A stretch of 64,000 nt of DNA from Streptomyces sp. NP160 (GTDB taxonomy: Bacteria; Actinomycetota; Actinomycetes; Actinomycetales; Quadrisphaeraceae), in contig NZ_VDMJ01000044.1 of the NCBI RefSeq assembly GCF_006335115.1, forward strand, positions 23,863 to 87,862. The letters run 5' to 3'. This document shows positions 16,235 to 25,069 of the stretch, in pieces; the stretch's first letter is position 1; each line of letters begins with the position of its first letter. Made by a program: the position numbers and the translations under genes. A model generated the notes under the pieces. That model worked only from the letters and a program-made list of their open reading frames with translations, had not been told where the DNA came from and did not search any database.

Positions 16235-16870
16235 TCAGGGGCCGGCGTGCCCGCTGGCCGGCCCCGCCCCCGCCGGCGGCGCCGCACCGGGCCCGGCGCC
16301 CGGCCCGGCGCCAGAGCCAGCCGCGGGTCCCGGCGGAGCAGCCGGCGCTCCCCCGCCGGGAGCCGGGGCCCCCGCTGCCGGTCCCTCCTGGACCTCCGGC
16401 TGCTCCGCCGCGGCGCCGGGGTCTGCACCGACGCGGACGGAGCCCTGCGGCTGCGCCTCCCCCGCTGTCGACCCGCCCTCGACCACCGGCGCGGTGGTCC
16501 GCTCCTGCGTGGCCCGCGGGCCGTTCCCGTCCAGGGCGGCGCTCACCGCTCCGGCGCCGCCGAGCAGCACGAGGCCGACGAGCAGTCCCGCCGGCACGCG
16601 CACCCGGCGCGCGCGCCCGGCGCCCCGCCGGACTGCCCGCCAGGCCCCGCCGTGCGTCCGCGACCGCAGCACGCTGCCGTCCACCACCGGCGGTGGGCCC
16701 TGCTCCGCCGACCGGTGCCGCACGTCGGCGAGGTCGAGGTCGAGGGTGTCGTGCCGCCAGTCGGGTGGCGGTGGGGCGTCCGCCCGCTCCTCGGCCAGGT
16801 GGCGCTCGCGGTCCGCGCGCAGCTGGTCCAGCGGGTTCCCCCTGTTCGGCCGCCCGAGGTCAGCAGCCAC
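16235..16870 (-). CDS. Membrane protein with Pro/Gly/Ala-rich C-terminus
   Basis: 211 residues. The N-terminal 90 residues are charged and hydrophilic (LDQLRADRERHLAEERADAP), a single membrane segment follows at about 93-113 (VPAGLLVGLVLLGGAGAV), and the rest is low-complexity Pro/Gly/Ala, such as GPGAGPGAAPPAGAG. It looks like a type II membrane protein with a disordered extracytoplasmic tail. Its ATG overlaps the 3' end of the CvpA-like gene by 11 bases, so both form one operon. No family recognised. Confidence 0.55.
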   Translation of the reverse strand: MAADLGRPNRGNPLDQLRADRERHLAEERADAPPPPDWRHDTLDLDLADVRHRSAEQGPPPVVDGSVLRSRTHGGAWRAVRRGAGRARRVRVPAGLLVGLVLLGGAGAVSAALDGNGPRATQERTTAPVVEGGSTAGEAQPQGSVRVGADPGAAAEQPEVQEGPAAGAPAPGGGAPAAPPGPAAGSGAGPGAGPGAAPPAGAGPASGHAGP

Positions 16871-17633
16871 CGCTCGTCCCTCCGCCCGTCGTTCCCGTCG
16901 CCGAGGAGGCTCGACCGCTGGCCGAGGCCTCGAGGCCGGCCCGGACCGACGGCAGCGTCAGCGCGCACCCGGTGCCGTCGCCGGTCAGGCCGACGGCGTC
17001 GACCACGCCGAGCGCCGTGCCCGAGGTGCCGGCTCCGGTGGGCAGGGCCGTGCGCACGCCGTCGACGACGCTGCGCGCCCGCGGCACGACCTCCACCGCC
17101 GCGCGCGCCTGCGGCACGACCTCCACCGCCGCGCGCGCCTGCGGCACGACCTCCACCGCCGCGCGCGCCTGCGGCACGACGTCGGCGAGCTCGGAGACCA
17201 CGCTGCTGCGGGCCACCGCGCTGGACGGCGGCGCGAGCGCCAGCACGAGCCCGGCCAGGGCCGAGCAGACGACGAGGGCGACGACCGCGCGCACTCCCGC
17301 CCCCGCCGTCCTGTCGACCAGCCCGAGGTGCAGGCGGCCCAAACCCCGGCCGAGCAGGTCTCCCGCAGCGCCCCCGAGCGCCGCCCCGACGAGGGCGCCG
17401 CCGAGCACGCACACGGCCACGAGCAGCAGGTGCACCAGGGGGGACAGGTGCGCGCCCACCAGCCACGCCGACAGCGCCAGTCCGACGACGGCGCCGCCCA
17501 CGAGGCCGGCGAGGGAGAGCACCGAGCGGCTGGCGCCGGTGCGCCACCCCGCCCGAGCTCCGAAGAGCACCGCCGCCAGCGCGAGGAGGGCGACGGCGAG
17601 GTCGAGCAGCGTCCCGGGGGCGGGGGGCGTCAC
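16860..17633 (-). CDS. CvpA family protein with internal repeats
   Basis: 257 residues. Four membrane segments in the first 150 residues and the pattern DLAVALLALAAVLFGARAGWRTGASRSVLSLAG match the CvpA (colicin V production) family. After the last segment, 3-4 copies of the ten-residue unit VVPQARAAVE follow, encoded by 30-base DNA repeats at 17071-17180, then a Gly/Thr/Ser-rich tail. The GTG at 17633 starts the conserved region; upstream frame is shadow. Function in actinobacteria is unknown. Neighbours: the membrane protein at 16235-16870 overlaps its end. Confidence 0.65.
   Translation of the reverse strand: MTPPAPGTLLDLAVALLALAAVLFGARAGWRTGASRSVLSLAGLVGGAVVGLALSAWLVGAHLSPLVHLLLVAVCVLGGALVGAALGGAAGDLLGRGLGRLHLGLVDRTAGAGVRAVVALVVCSALAGLVLALAPPSSAVARSSVVSELADVVPQARAAVEVVPQARAAVEVVPQARAAVEVVPRARSVVDGVRTALPTGAGTSGTALGVVDAVGLTGDGTGCALTLPSVRAGLEASASGRASSATGTTGGGTSGGC
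17071..17180. repeat. 30-bp tandem repeat inside CvpA-like gene
   Basis: Two exact 30-base copies at 17101-17130 and 17131-17160 (each GCGCGCGCCTGCGGCACGAC followed by CTCCACCGCC), a near copy at 17071-17100 and a partial one at 17161-17180. Thirty bases keep the reading frame, so copy number can change without disrupting the protein. Confidence 0.9.
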
Positions 17634-17733
17634 GGCCGGCCCGCCCAGGCGCGTCTGGGGTCCATGCGACGAGCCTGGGCCCCGCCTCTGAAGCCCACCT
17701 GAAGCGGCCTGCGGTCGTGGAACGGTGCCGGTG

Positions 17734-19365
17734 TCAGGTCCCTCTGGCGGGGGCGGGGGCACGCAGCGCGAGCAGGACGTTGCGGTCGAGCGGTCCTCCC
17801 GAGGCGGGAGAGGCGAAGTCGGCGCCGGGGACGTTGCCGGCCAGCTCGCGGTGCAGGCCCGCCAGGTCGGAGGTGGAGGACAGCGGGCCCGTCGCGGGCA
17901 CCACGCGCCCGTCGTGGTCGAGCATCGTGCACGCGAGCACGAGGACGCCTTCGCCCGCGTCGAGCAGCTCCAGCACCCTCGCCTGGCACGGCCAGTCCAT
18001 GACCGCCGACGTCGTGATCTCCCACAGCCCGCCGCCTGGGCGCTGCGGGTCGGGGTGGGCGTGGACCGCGTTGCGGTGCGTGTGCCCGTTCACCCAGGCG
18101 AGGACCTGGCCGCTGCGCAGCAGCCTGTCCACCAGCTCCGAGCCGCCGGCGAGCGTGGTGGAACCGTGGTGGCTGAGCACCACCACCCACCGCCGCTCGT
18201 GCGCCGCACCGGCCAGCTCCCGGTCGAGCCACCGCAGCTGGGCCTCGTCGAGCGCGCCGTCGGCGCCCCCCGCGGCCACGGTGGTGTCGAGGGTGAGGAA
18301 GCGCACCGGGCCCGCGTCGTGGGCGTAGTAGGCGGACGCCTCCGCGGGGCCGGCTCCGAGGTTGCGGGCGCTGAACCCGTGCCCGTCGGGGCGGCCACCC
18401 GCGGCGAGGTGCGCCTCGACGAAGTCCCGGCGGCTGACGGGCCGCCGCTCGGGGTCGGGGACCACCGCCACGTCGGTCCGGGCGTCGAAGAACTCCTGCG
18501 CCCGGAGGGTGAAGGTCTCCAGCGCGCGGTCGCGGGCGAGACCGGGAGGCAGGCGGGACGGCTTGCGGCCGGAGACCATGAGGACAGCGAGCTCGGGGGT
18601 GACCACGCCGACGCCCTGGGTCAGCGCCTCGTGATTGCCGTAGCAGGCCAGCCACGGCACGGCCAGGCCCTCGGAGTCGAACTCCGCCAGCGCGGCCCGC
18701 AGCAGGCCGGGACGCGTGGGGAAGCCGTACCCGGCGGTCCAGACGTCGTCCAGCCCCGCCGGGCCGCCCGGCGGGGGGCCGTCGGGGCGCCAGAAGACGT
18801 CGTCGGGCAGCAGCGGCCAGGTCGGGGCCTGCACCCCCTCGTAGGTCGGGCCCCCGGAACCGGGACGCACCGCTCCGCCGCCGAGCAGGGCCAGCCAGTT
18901 GCGCAGCTCGTTCCACTGCGCGTTGTCGATGGCGTCACCGGTGGTGACCACGGTGTCCAGGCCCCGGCCGGACAGCGGGGCGCCGTCGGCGTGGAGGCGG
19001 TTGAGGGTCCGCACCATCGCGTGCATCGCCCGCGCCGCGAGCGCCTCCTGGGGCCGCTGGACCGGCACGAGCTTGGCGAAGAGGGGGTCCGCGGCCTCGC
19101 GGTTGAAGAACTCGCACCGCGCGGTCGACTCGACGTCGGCCAGCTGCAGGTCGGTGACGTGAGCGAACGCCAGCAGCGGGCGCAGCCGCGCCTGCGCGAC
19201 CGACTCGGCCGCGGAGATCCCCACGAGGTCAGCGCGCACCCGGTGCGGCTCGCCGGGCTCCACGGCGACCCGCCGGTAGGGGCGCAGCGACCCGCGCCGC
19301 ACCACCTCTCCGGGGCCGAGCCGCCACCCGGTGGTGAGGCCGCCGTGGCCGTGGTCGCCGCTCAC
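17734..19365 (-). CDS. Metallophosphoesterase, TIGR03767-like
   Basis: 543 residues. The calcineurin-like metal sites are spread as in this actinobacterial subfamily: FAHVTDLQLADVE, VVTTGDAIDNAQWNELRNW, CYGNHE, VVVLSHHG and WVNGHTHRN. The sequence shows no obvious signal peptide. It is the last gene of a five-gene operon with an ABC importer; its ATG overlaps the ATPase stop (ATGA). This order, importer then metallophosphoesterase, recurs in actinomycetes and suggests that the transported compound is a phosphate ester or phosphonate, but that is inference. Confidence 0.8.
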   Translation of the reverse strand: MSGDHGHGGLTTGWRLGPGEVVRRGSLRPYRRVAVEPGEPHRVRADLVGISAAESVAQARLRPLLAFAHVTDLQLADVESTARCEFFNREAADPLFAKLVPVQRPQEALAARAMHAMVRTLNRLHADGAPLSGRGLDTVVTTGDAIDNAQWNELRNWLALLGGGAVRPGSGGPTYEGVQAPTWPLLPDDVFWRPDGPPPGGPAGLDDVWTAGYGFPTRPGLLRAALAEFDSEGLAVPWLACYGNHEALTQGVGVVTPELAVLMVSGRKPSRLPPGLARDRALETFTLRAQEFFDARTDVAVVPDPERRPVSRRDFVEAHLAAGGRPDGHGFSARNLGAGPAEASAYYAHDAGPVRFLTLDTTVAAGGADGALDEAQLRWLDRELAGAAHERRWVVVLSHHGSTTLAGGSELVDRLLRSGQVLAWVNGHTHRNAVHAHPDPQRPGGGLWEITTSAVMDWPCQARVLELLDAGEGVLVLACTMLDHDGRVVPATGPLSSTSDLAGLHRELAGNVPGADFASPASGGPLDRNVLLALRAPAPARGT

Positions 19366-20501
19366 GCCCCGGTGGCCCGCTCGGGACCGTCACCGGGGAC
19401 GACGACGACGGGGTCGGGCCGCAGCTCGACCACGGCCGGTGCGCCCACCGGGAAGTGCTCGGCGTCCCAGGTGGCCACCTGGGCCACCACCCGGCCGGTA
19501 CCCGGCAGCTCGACGGTCACCCTGCTCATGGACCCCAGGAAGGCGCAGGAGACCACGGTGCCCCGCCGGGGTCCGGCCTCGCCCTCCTCGGGCCGGCGCA
19601 GGGCGACGGCCTCCGGCCTGACGACCGCCACGCCGGAGGAGGAGCCGGCCTCGAGGCCACCCGACCGCGGCACCACGGGGATCCGCTGGCCCAGCACGAC
19701 CGCCTCGAGGCCCTCCACGGTGGCGGGCAGCCGGTTGCTGAGGCCGACGAACTGGCTGACGAACGGGGTGGCGGGCCGGTGGTAGACGTCAGCGGGGCTG
19801 GCCAGCTGCTCCAGCCGGCCCTGGTTCATGACCCCCACCCGGTCGGCCACCGCGAGGGCCTCCTCCTGGTCGTGGGTGACGAAGAGCGTGGTGGTGCCGA
19901 CCTCGAGCTGGATGCGCCGGATCTCGTCGCGCAGCTGCACCCGGACCTTCGCGTCCAGCGCCGACAGCGGCTCGTCGAGGAGCAGCACCGTCGGCTCGAC
20001 GGCGAGGGCGCGCGCCAGCGCCACCCGCTGCTGCTGGCCCCCGGACATCTGGTGGGCGTACCTGTGGACCTGCGCGCCGAGCCCCACGAGCTCGAGCACC
20101 TCCAGCGCCCTGGCCCGGCGCGCCGAGGCGGCCACCCGGCGCAGCCGCAGCCCGAACTGCACGTTCTCGGACGCCGTCATGTGGGGGAACAGGGAGTAGG
20201 CCTGGAAGACCATCCCCATCCCCCGGCGGTTGGGCGGCTGGTCGCCCACGTCGCGGCCACCGACCAGGATGCGCCCGGCGTCGGCGTCCTCCAGACCGGC
20301 CAGGAGCCTGAGCGCCGTCGTCTTGCCGCAGCCCGAGGGGCCGAGCAGGGCGACCATCTCGCCGGGCGCGATGGTGAGGTCGAGCCCGTCGAGGGCCGTC
20401 ACGGAGCCGTAGCTGCGGCGCAGGCCCTCGAGCCTGACCTCCACCCCCTTGCGTCCCGCGGCACCGGGTGCCTCGGCCTCCTTCGCGGACACGACCGCCA
20501 T
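19362..20501 (-). CDS. ABC transporter ATP-binding protein
   Basis: 379 residues of the PotA/FbpC type. Walker A GPSGCGKTT (about residue 52), Q-loop VFQAYSLFPHM, signature MSGGQQQRVALARAL, Walker B VLLLDEPLSALD and H-loop FVTHDQEEAL are all intact. A C-terminal TOBE-like regulatory domain (about 270-370) follows. The ATG at 20501 overlaps the upstream permease stop (TGATG), and its own stop overlaps the metallophosphoesterase start. It energises the importer encoded by the next three genes. Confidence 0.93.
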   Translation of the reverse strand: MAVVSAKEAEAPGAAGRKGVEVRLEGLRRSYGSVTALDGLDLTIAPGEMVALLGPSGCGKTTALRLLAGLEDADAGRILVGGRDVGDQPPNRRGMGMVFQAYSLFPHMTASENVQFGLRLRRVAASARRARALEVLELVGLGAQVHRYAHQMSGGQQQRVALARALAVEPTVLLLDEPLSALDAKVRVQLRDEIRRIQLEVGTTTLFVTHDQEEALAVADRVGVMNQGRLEQLASPADVYHRPATPFVSQFVGLSNRLPATVEGLEAVVLGQRIPVVPRSGGLEAGSSSGVAVVRPEAVALRRPEEGEAGPRRGTVVSCAFLGSMSRVTVELPGTGRVVAQVATWDAEHFPVGAPAVVELRPDPVVVVPGDGPERATGA

Positions 20502-21388
20502 CACCGACCTCCCTTGCGCCCGCGCTGCGGGCTCGGCACGAGCTGTAGGACCAGGAGCAGCAGGAACACCACGAAGAGGGACCCCGCCGCGGCCGCCACG
20601 GCGGTCCGCGCGTTGGCCTGCGACAGCTCGTTCATGGCCACCTGGAGGGTGTCGTAGTTCAGCAGGGAGGCGACCGTGAACTCCCCGAGCACGAGCGCCA
20701 CGGAGAGCAGGGCTGCGTTGAGCAGGGCGCTGGCCGTGTTGGGGGCGACCACCCGCAGCAGCACGGTCGGCCAGCTGGCGCCGAGGCTGCGGGCCGCCTC
20801 GGACAGGGTCTTGACGTCGATGGCGGACAGCCCGGCGTCCAGGGTGCGGTAGGCGTAGGGCAGCACCAGGACCACGTAGGCGAAGACCAGCACGAGGGGC
20901 GAGCCCTGCAACGGCCGCGGGCTGAGGTAGTCGACCCACAGGTAGATGGGCGCCCACCCGACCACCAGCACGATCGCCGGGATGGTCAGCGGGAGCAGGC
21001 ACAGGAACTCGACCACCCGCGAGACCTGCGGCAGGCGCAGCCGGACCCACACCATGGTGGGCAGGAGCAGGAGCAGGGAGAGCACGGAGGTCAGCACCGC
21101 GAGCTGCGCGGAGGCGGTGATCGCGTCCAGCAGCCCCGGGGCCTGGGGGATCTGGCGCCAGCCGTCGAGCGTGCGGGGGCCGCCACCGGTGCCGCGGGTG
21201 CTGAACTCCACCAGCGACAGCAGCGGGACCAGGAAGAACACCGCGAACGCAGCGAGCACGACGACGCGCACGGCCGCCGCGCGGCGCGAGCGGGTGGCGT
21301 GGACGGCGCGCCTCGGGCCCGGGGAGGGCGCGACGTCGGCGGCGCCGGAGAGCTCCGCGACCGGCCCCGCGGCCTGCCCCGCGGTCAC
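20501..21388 (-). CDS. ABC transporter permease (second)
   Basis: 295 residues, six membrane segments, and the cytoplasmic EAA loop SEAARSLGASWPTVLLRVVAP. This is the PotC/PhnV-type inner-membrane component. The GTG at 21388 overlaps the stop of the first permease (GTGA); upstream frame is not coding. It belongs to the binding protein-permease-permease-ATPase-phosphoesterase operon. Confidence 0.9.
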   Translation of the reverse strand: MTAGQAAGPVAELSGAADVAPSPGPRRAVHATRSRRAAAVRVVVLAAFAVFFLVPLLSLVEFSTRGTGGGPRTLDGWRQIPQAPGLLDAITASAQLAVLTSVLSLLLLLPTMVWVRLRLPQVSRVVEFLCLLPLTIPAIVLVVGWAPIYLWVDYLSPRPLQGSPLVLVFAYVVLVLPYAYRTLDAGLSAIDVKTLSEAARSLGASWPTVLLRVVAPNTASALLNAALLSVALVLGEFTVASLLNYDTLQVAMNELSQANARTAVAAAAGSLFVVFLLLLVLQLVPSPQRGRKGGR

Positions 21389-22260
21389 CCGAGCCACCTG
21401 GCGGACCGGCGCTGCACCAGCGCGTACAGCCCCATCACCGCGGCGACCACCACGACCATGCCGAGCGCCAGGGCCTTGCCGACGTTCTCCTGCCCCAGCA
21501 CCACCTCGCTGGTCAGCGCCGTGCGGATCTGCAGCGGCACGATGACGGCGCCCTGGCTGACCAGCGCCGCGGCGGTGGCGTAGGCCGCGAAGGCGTTGGC
21601 GAACAGCAGCAGGAAGGAGCCCAGGAAGGGCGGCGTCAGGATCGGCACCGCCACGTGCCGCAGGTAGTCCCACGCGGTGCCGCCGAGCGTCTCGCAGGCC
21701 TCGCGCCACTGCGGCCGGACCCCGTCGAGAGCCGGGGTGAAGGTCAGCACCATGAGGGGGATCTGGAAGTAGGTGTAGATGACCACCAGCCCCGGCATGG
21801 CGTACAGCCAGCCGGTCTGCGGCGAGGCGCCGAGGTCGCGCAGCAGGATGGTCAGCAGCCCCTGCGCACCGACGGTGACGATGAACGCGAAGGCCAGGGT
21901 GATGCCGCCGAACTGCGCCAGGACGCCGCACGCGGAGGTCACCACCCGGCGCAGCAGCCCGTCGGGCCTGCCGCTGACCACCACCCACGACAGCAGCGCC
22001 CCCAGGAGGGCGCCCGCCAGGGCGCTGGCCAGCGACAGGACCAGCGAGTTCCAGAAGGCCCCGAGCACCACCGGCTGGAGCAGCGCCGCGACGTTGCCGA
22101 GCGTGGGCCGGCCGTCCGGAGCGGTGAAGGACTGGACCACGACCAGGCCCGTCGGCAGCAGGAGGAACAGGGCGGTGTACCCCAGGAAGGGGAGGACGCC
22201 GGTCCCCGCTGCGAGGTCCCTGGTCAGGCGCCTGGCCTTCCCGCTGCCGACGGGGGTCAT
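21385..22260 (-). CDS. ABC transporter permease (first)
   Basis: 291 residues with six membrane segments and the EAA loop REACETLGGTAWDYLRHVAVP, the PotB/PhnU type. The ATG at 22260 overlaps the stop of the binding-protein gene (ATGA), and the next permease overlaps its own stop, so stoichiometry is set by translational coupling. It pairs with the second permease as a heterodimeric channel. Confidence 0.9.
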   Translation of the reverse strand: MTPVGSGKARRLTRDLAAGTGVLPFLGYTALFLLLPTGLVVVQSFTAPDGRPTLGNVAALLQPVVLGAFWNSLVLSLASALAGALLGALLSWVVVSGRPDGLLRRVVTSACGVLAQFGGITLAFAFIVTVGAQGLLTILLRDLGASPQTGWLYAMPGLVVIYTYFQIPLMVLTFTPALDGVRPQWREACETLGGTAWDYLRHVAVPILTPPFLGSFLLLFANAFAAYATAAALVSQGAVIVPLQIRTALTSEVVLGQENVGKALALGMVVVVAAVMGLYALVQRRSARWLG

Positions 22261-23408
22261 GCGATGGCCCCGGCCCAGTTCGCCGCGACGGTGGACTTGG
22301 CGGCCGTCGCCTGGGCGTCGGTGAGGAACACCGGGGTGCCCTGCACCTGGGGCAGCTTGGCGGCGGCCGCGGCGTCCACCGAGCCCGCCTCCTCCATGGC
22401 GGGCATCCTCACCGGGCGCGCGCCGCCGGCCAGCCAGAGGTTCTGGCCCTCGTCGGAGTAGAGGAACTCCTGCCACAGCCGGGCGGCGGCCGGGTGCGGC
22501 GCGTTCTTGTTGATGGCCTGCGCGTAGTACCCGCCGAGCACGGCGCCGCTGGGCACGAAGACCTTCCAGCTGGGCACCTGCGTGGCGTTGGCGGCAGCCA
22601 GGTAGTCCCAGTCGAAGACCACGGGGGTCTCACCGCTGACCACGGTGGCGGAGGTGGCCTGCACCGGGATGAAGTTGCCGGCCTGCTTGAGCCTGGCGAA
22701 GAAGTCGATGCCCGGCTGCACGTCGTCAGCACTGCCACCGCTGGCCAGCGCGGCCATGACCACGCCGTTGAGGGCGGCGTTGGCCTGCGTCGGGTCGCCG
22801 TTGAGCGCCACCGAGTTCTTGAACGCCGAGCCCATGAGGTCCTCGAGCGAGGTCAGCGCGGGGAACTTGGAGGAGTCGTACCCGACCGCCATGTAGCCGC
22901 CGTAGTCCTGCACCCACAGCCCCGTCGGCTCCTTCTGGGCGGCGTCGATGTCCGCCCAGGTGGCCACCTGGTACGGGGCGAACAGGTCGGTGTTGGCCAG
23001 CGCCACGGACATGCCCACGTCCAGGGTGTCGGGCGCCCGGCTGGTGGTGCCGAGCTGCTTGACGGCGTTGATCTCGTCCTGGCTGGAGGCGTCCGGCTGG
23101 TCGGAGCTGACCTTGATGCCGTACTTGTCCCCGAACGCGGTGATGATCGCGCCGTAGTTCGCCCAGTCCGGCGGGAGGGCGATGACGTTCAGCTGCCCCT
23201 CGGCCTTGGCGGCCGCCACCAGTGCGTCCATGCCGCCGCCCGCCTCGGCGGAGGTCGCGGCGGCCCAGTCGCCGCCGGAGGAGCTGCCACCGGACGACGC
23301 ACCCGAGGGCGGAGGGGAGCACGAGCTCAGGGCACCCGCGGCGCCGAGGGCGCCGATGCCGAGGAGGAGTCCCCGTCGGGAGACGGGAGTGCTGCGGTCG
23401 ACGTTCAC
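22257..23408 (-). CDS. ABC transporter substrate-binding lipoprotein
   Basis: 383 residues. The N-terminus carries an RR-containing signal (SRRGLLLGIGALGAAG) ending in the lipobox LSSC, so it is probably Tat-exported and lipid-anchored outside the membrane. A Ser/Gly linker is followed by a two-lobed binding domain of the spermidine/putrescine-iron-aminoethylphosphonate class (for example VALNGDPTQANAALNGVVMAAL). The GTG at 23408 has GGAGG 7 bases upstream. First gene of the importer operon; the promoter should lie in the 212 bases to the divergent YibE/F gene, which include an AT-rich patch near 23484-23510. Confidence 0.88.
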   Translation of the reverse strand: MNVDRSTPVSRRGLLLGIGALGAAGALSSCSPPPSGASSGGSSSGGDWAAATSAEAGGGMDALVAAAKAEGQLNVIALPPDWANYGAIITAFGDKYGIKVSSDQPDASSQDEINAVKQLGTTSRAPDTLDVGMSVALANTDLFAPYQVATWADIDAAQKEPTGLWVQDYGGYMAVGYDSSKFPALTSLEDLMGSAFKNSVALNGDPTQANAALNGVVMAALASGGSADDVQPGIDFFARLKQAGNFIPVQATSATVVSGETPVVFDWDYLAAANATQVPSWKVFVPSGAVLGGYYAQAINKNAPHPAAARLWQEFLYSDEGQNLWLAGGARPVRMPAMEEAGSVDAAAAAKLPQVQGTPVFLTDAQATAAKSTVAANWAGAIA

Positions 23409-23620
23409 GGGCTACCTCCGCTGGCGTGTCAGAGATGTATCAGGCGGAGGATGACCTGGCGTGGCACCACCTGGAAGGTGCGTAACCGAATATTCATTTT
23501 CGGATCTTTGAGCCTCCTCCTGCTCGCCGCTCGGAGGACGCGGTCCGGCCCGCCCCGCTGCACCCCGGGAATGCTCTGGACCTCAGGACGCCGCGCGTCC
23601 CCAGCGCCGACCATGGGCCG

Positions 23621-25069
23621 GTGACCTCCGACCTGCACGAGCACTCCGCTCACGGTTCCGGGCACGACCCGGGCCTCGCGGCGCACGCGGGGCACGGGCA
23701 CGTCCGCCCCGACGGCTCCCGCCCCGGCGACGACGTCCGGGTGGGCGCCCTCGCCCGGCGCGTCGTCGTCGTCCTCGCGGTGGCGTGCGCGCTGGCGTCA
23801 GTGCTGGGGGTGGCGCTGCTGTGGCCGCCCTCCGGCGCCCTGTCGGCGCTTCGCGACCAGGTCAGCGCAGGAGGGTCGGTGGTCACCGACGTCGAGGCGC
23901 GAGCGGTGTCGCTGGAGCGGAGGACGTGCCCGGGCACCACGCTGGACCGGCTGCCCGACGGCACGGTCCCGGCCACCGCCAGCTGCCCGACCCTCACCGC
24001 GACCGTGCTGGAGGGCCCCTCGGAGGGCCAGCTGGTGCAGGTGGAGGTGCCCGCGCAGGTGGCCGAGGGCGGCATCAGCCCCGGCGACCGGGTGGACCTC
24101 GGCTACTTCCCGCCCACCCCCGGCTACGACGCGACGTGGCAGTGGGTGGACTTCTCCCGCACCCGCCCGCTGGCGCTGGCCGTGGGGGCCTTCGCACTGC
24201 TCACGGTGCTCGTGGCGCGCAGGCGCGGGCTGGCGGCCCTCGGGGGCATGGTGCTGGCCGGCGCGGTGCTGGCCTTCTTCATGATCCCCGCGCTGCTGGC
24301 GGGGCGACCGGCGCTGCTGGTCTCCGTCACGGGGTGCACCGCGATCATGTCGGTGGTGCTCTACCTCACCCACGGCTTCAGCCTGCGCACCGCGGCGGCG
24401 CACCTGGGCACCGTGAGCGGGCTGGCGCTCGTGGGCGTGGCCGCGCACGTGGCGGTCGGTGCCACCCACCTGCAGGGGCTGTCGGACGAGGACTCCGCCT
24501 ACCTGGGCCAGCTCACCTCGATGGAGACGCTGCGGGGGCTGGTGGTCGCCGGGATCGTGCTCGCCGGCGTGGGGGTGCTCAACGACGTCACCATCACGCA
24601 GGCCTCCGCCGTGTGGGAGGTCCGCGAGCACGCGCCCGGCGCCACGTTCACCACGCTGGTGCGCTCCGGCATGCGCGTCGGCCGCGACCACCTGGCCTCC
24701 ACCGTCTACACGGTGGCGTTCGCCTACGCGGGCGCGGCGCTGCCGGTGCTGGTGATCCTCGCCGTGACCGACCCGCGCTGGGTCGACGCCGTGAGCTCGT
24801 CCGCGCTGGCCGAGGAGGTGGTGCGGACGGCGATCGGCGGGATGTGCGTGGCGCTGTCCGTGCCCATCACGACGGCGGTGGCGGCGGCCGCCGTGGCGAG
24901 CGCCTCGGTGCGGGGTGCGGGTCGGCCGAGCGCTCCGGACGACGGGCGCCCGGGTGCTCAGGACCCCGGACCGCGGCTCTGGGAGCCGTCGCCGCGGCAG
25001 GAGCCCCAGAGCCCCGGACGGCGAGCACGGCGGGCAGCAGCGCAGCAGGCACGTCGCCGGCGCCGCTGA
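23621..25069 (+). CDS. YibE/F family membrane protein
   Basis: 482 residues from a GTG. A His-rich N-terminus (DLHEHSAHGSGHDPGLAAHAGHGH) precedes the first membrane segment, then an extracytoplasmic domain (about 75-185), and about seven hydrophobic segments matching YibE/F, e.g. LNDVTITQASAVWEVREHAPG. The C-terminal 55 residues are Pro/Arg-rich and basic. The histidine cluster could bind zinc or another metal, fitting the zinc-linked genes next door, but this is inference. Its 3' end overlaps the convergent ferredoxin-like gene by about 200 bases. Confidence 0.8.
   Translation: MTSDLHEHSAHGSGHDPGLAAHAGHGHVRPDGSRPGDDVRVGALARRVVVVLAVACALASVLGVALLWPPSGALSALRDQVSAGGSVVTDVEARAVSLERRTCPGTTLDRLPDGTVPATASCPTLTATVLEGPSEGQLVQVEVPAQVAEGGISPGDRVDLGYFPPTPGYDATWQWVDFSRTRPLALAVGAFALLTVLVARRRGLAALGGMVLAGAVLAFFMIPALLAGRPALLVSVTGCTAIMSVVLYLTHGFSLRTAAAHLGTVSGLALVGVAAHVAVGATHLQGLSDEDSAYLGQLTSMETLRGLVVAGIVLAGVGVLNDVTITQASAVWEVREHAPGATFTTLVRSGMRVGRDHLASTVYTVAFAYAGAALPVLVILAVTDPRWVDAVSSSALAEEVVRTAIGGMCVALSVPITTAVAAAAVASASVRGAGRPSAPDDGRPGAQDPGPRLWEPSPRQEPQSPGRRARRAAAQQARRRRR

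Noticed and set aside
17071-17180. Tandem 30-bp repeats as a CRISPR array
   Set aside because: Copies are contiguous with no spacers and lie inside a coding gene.
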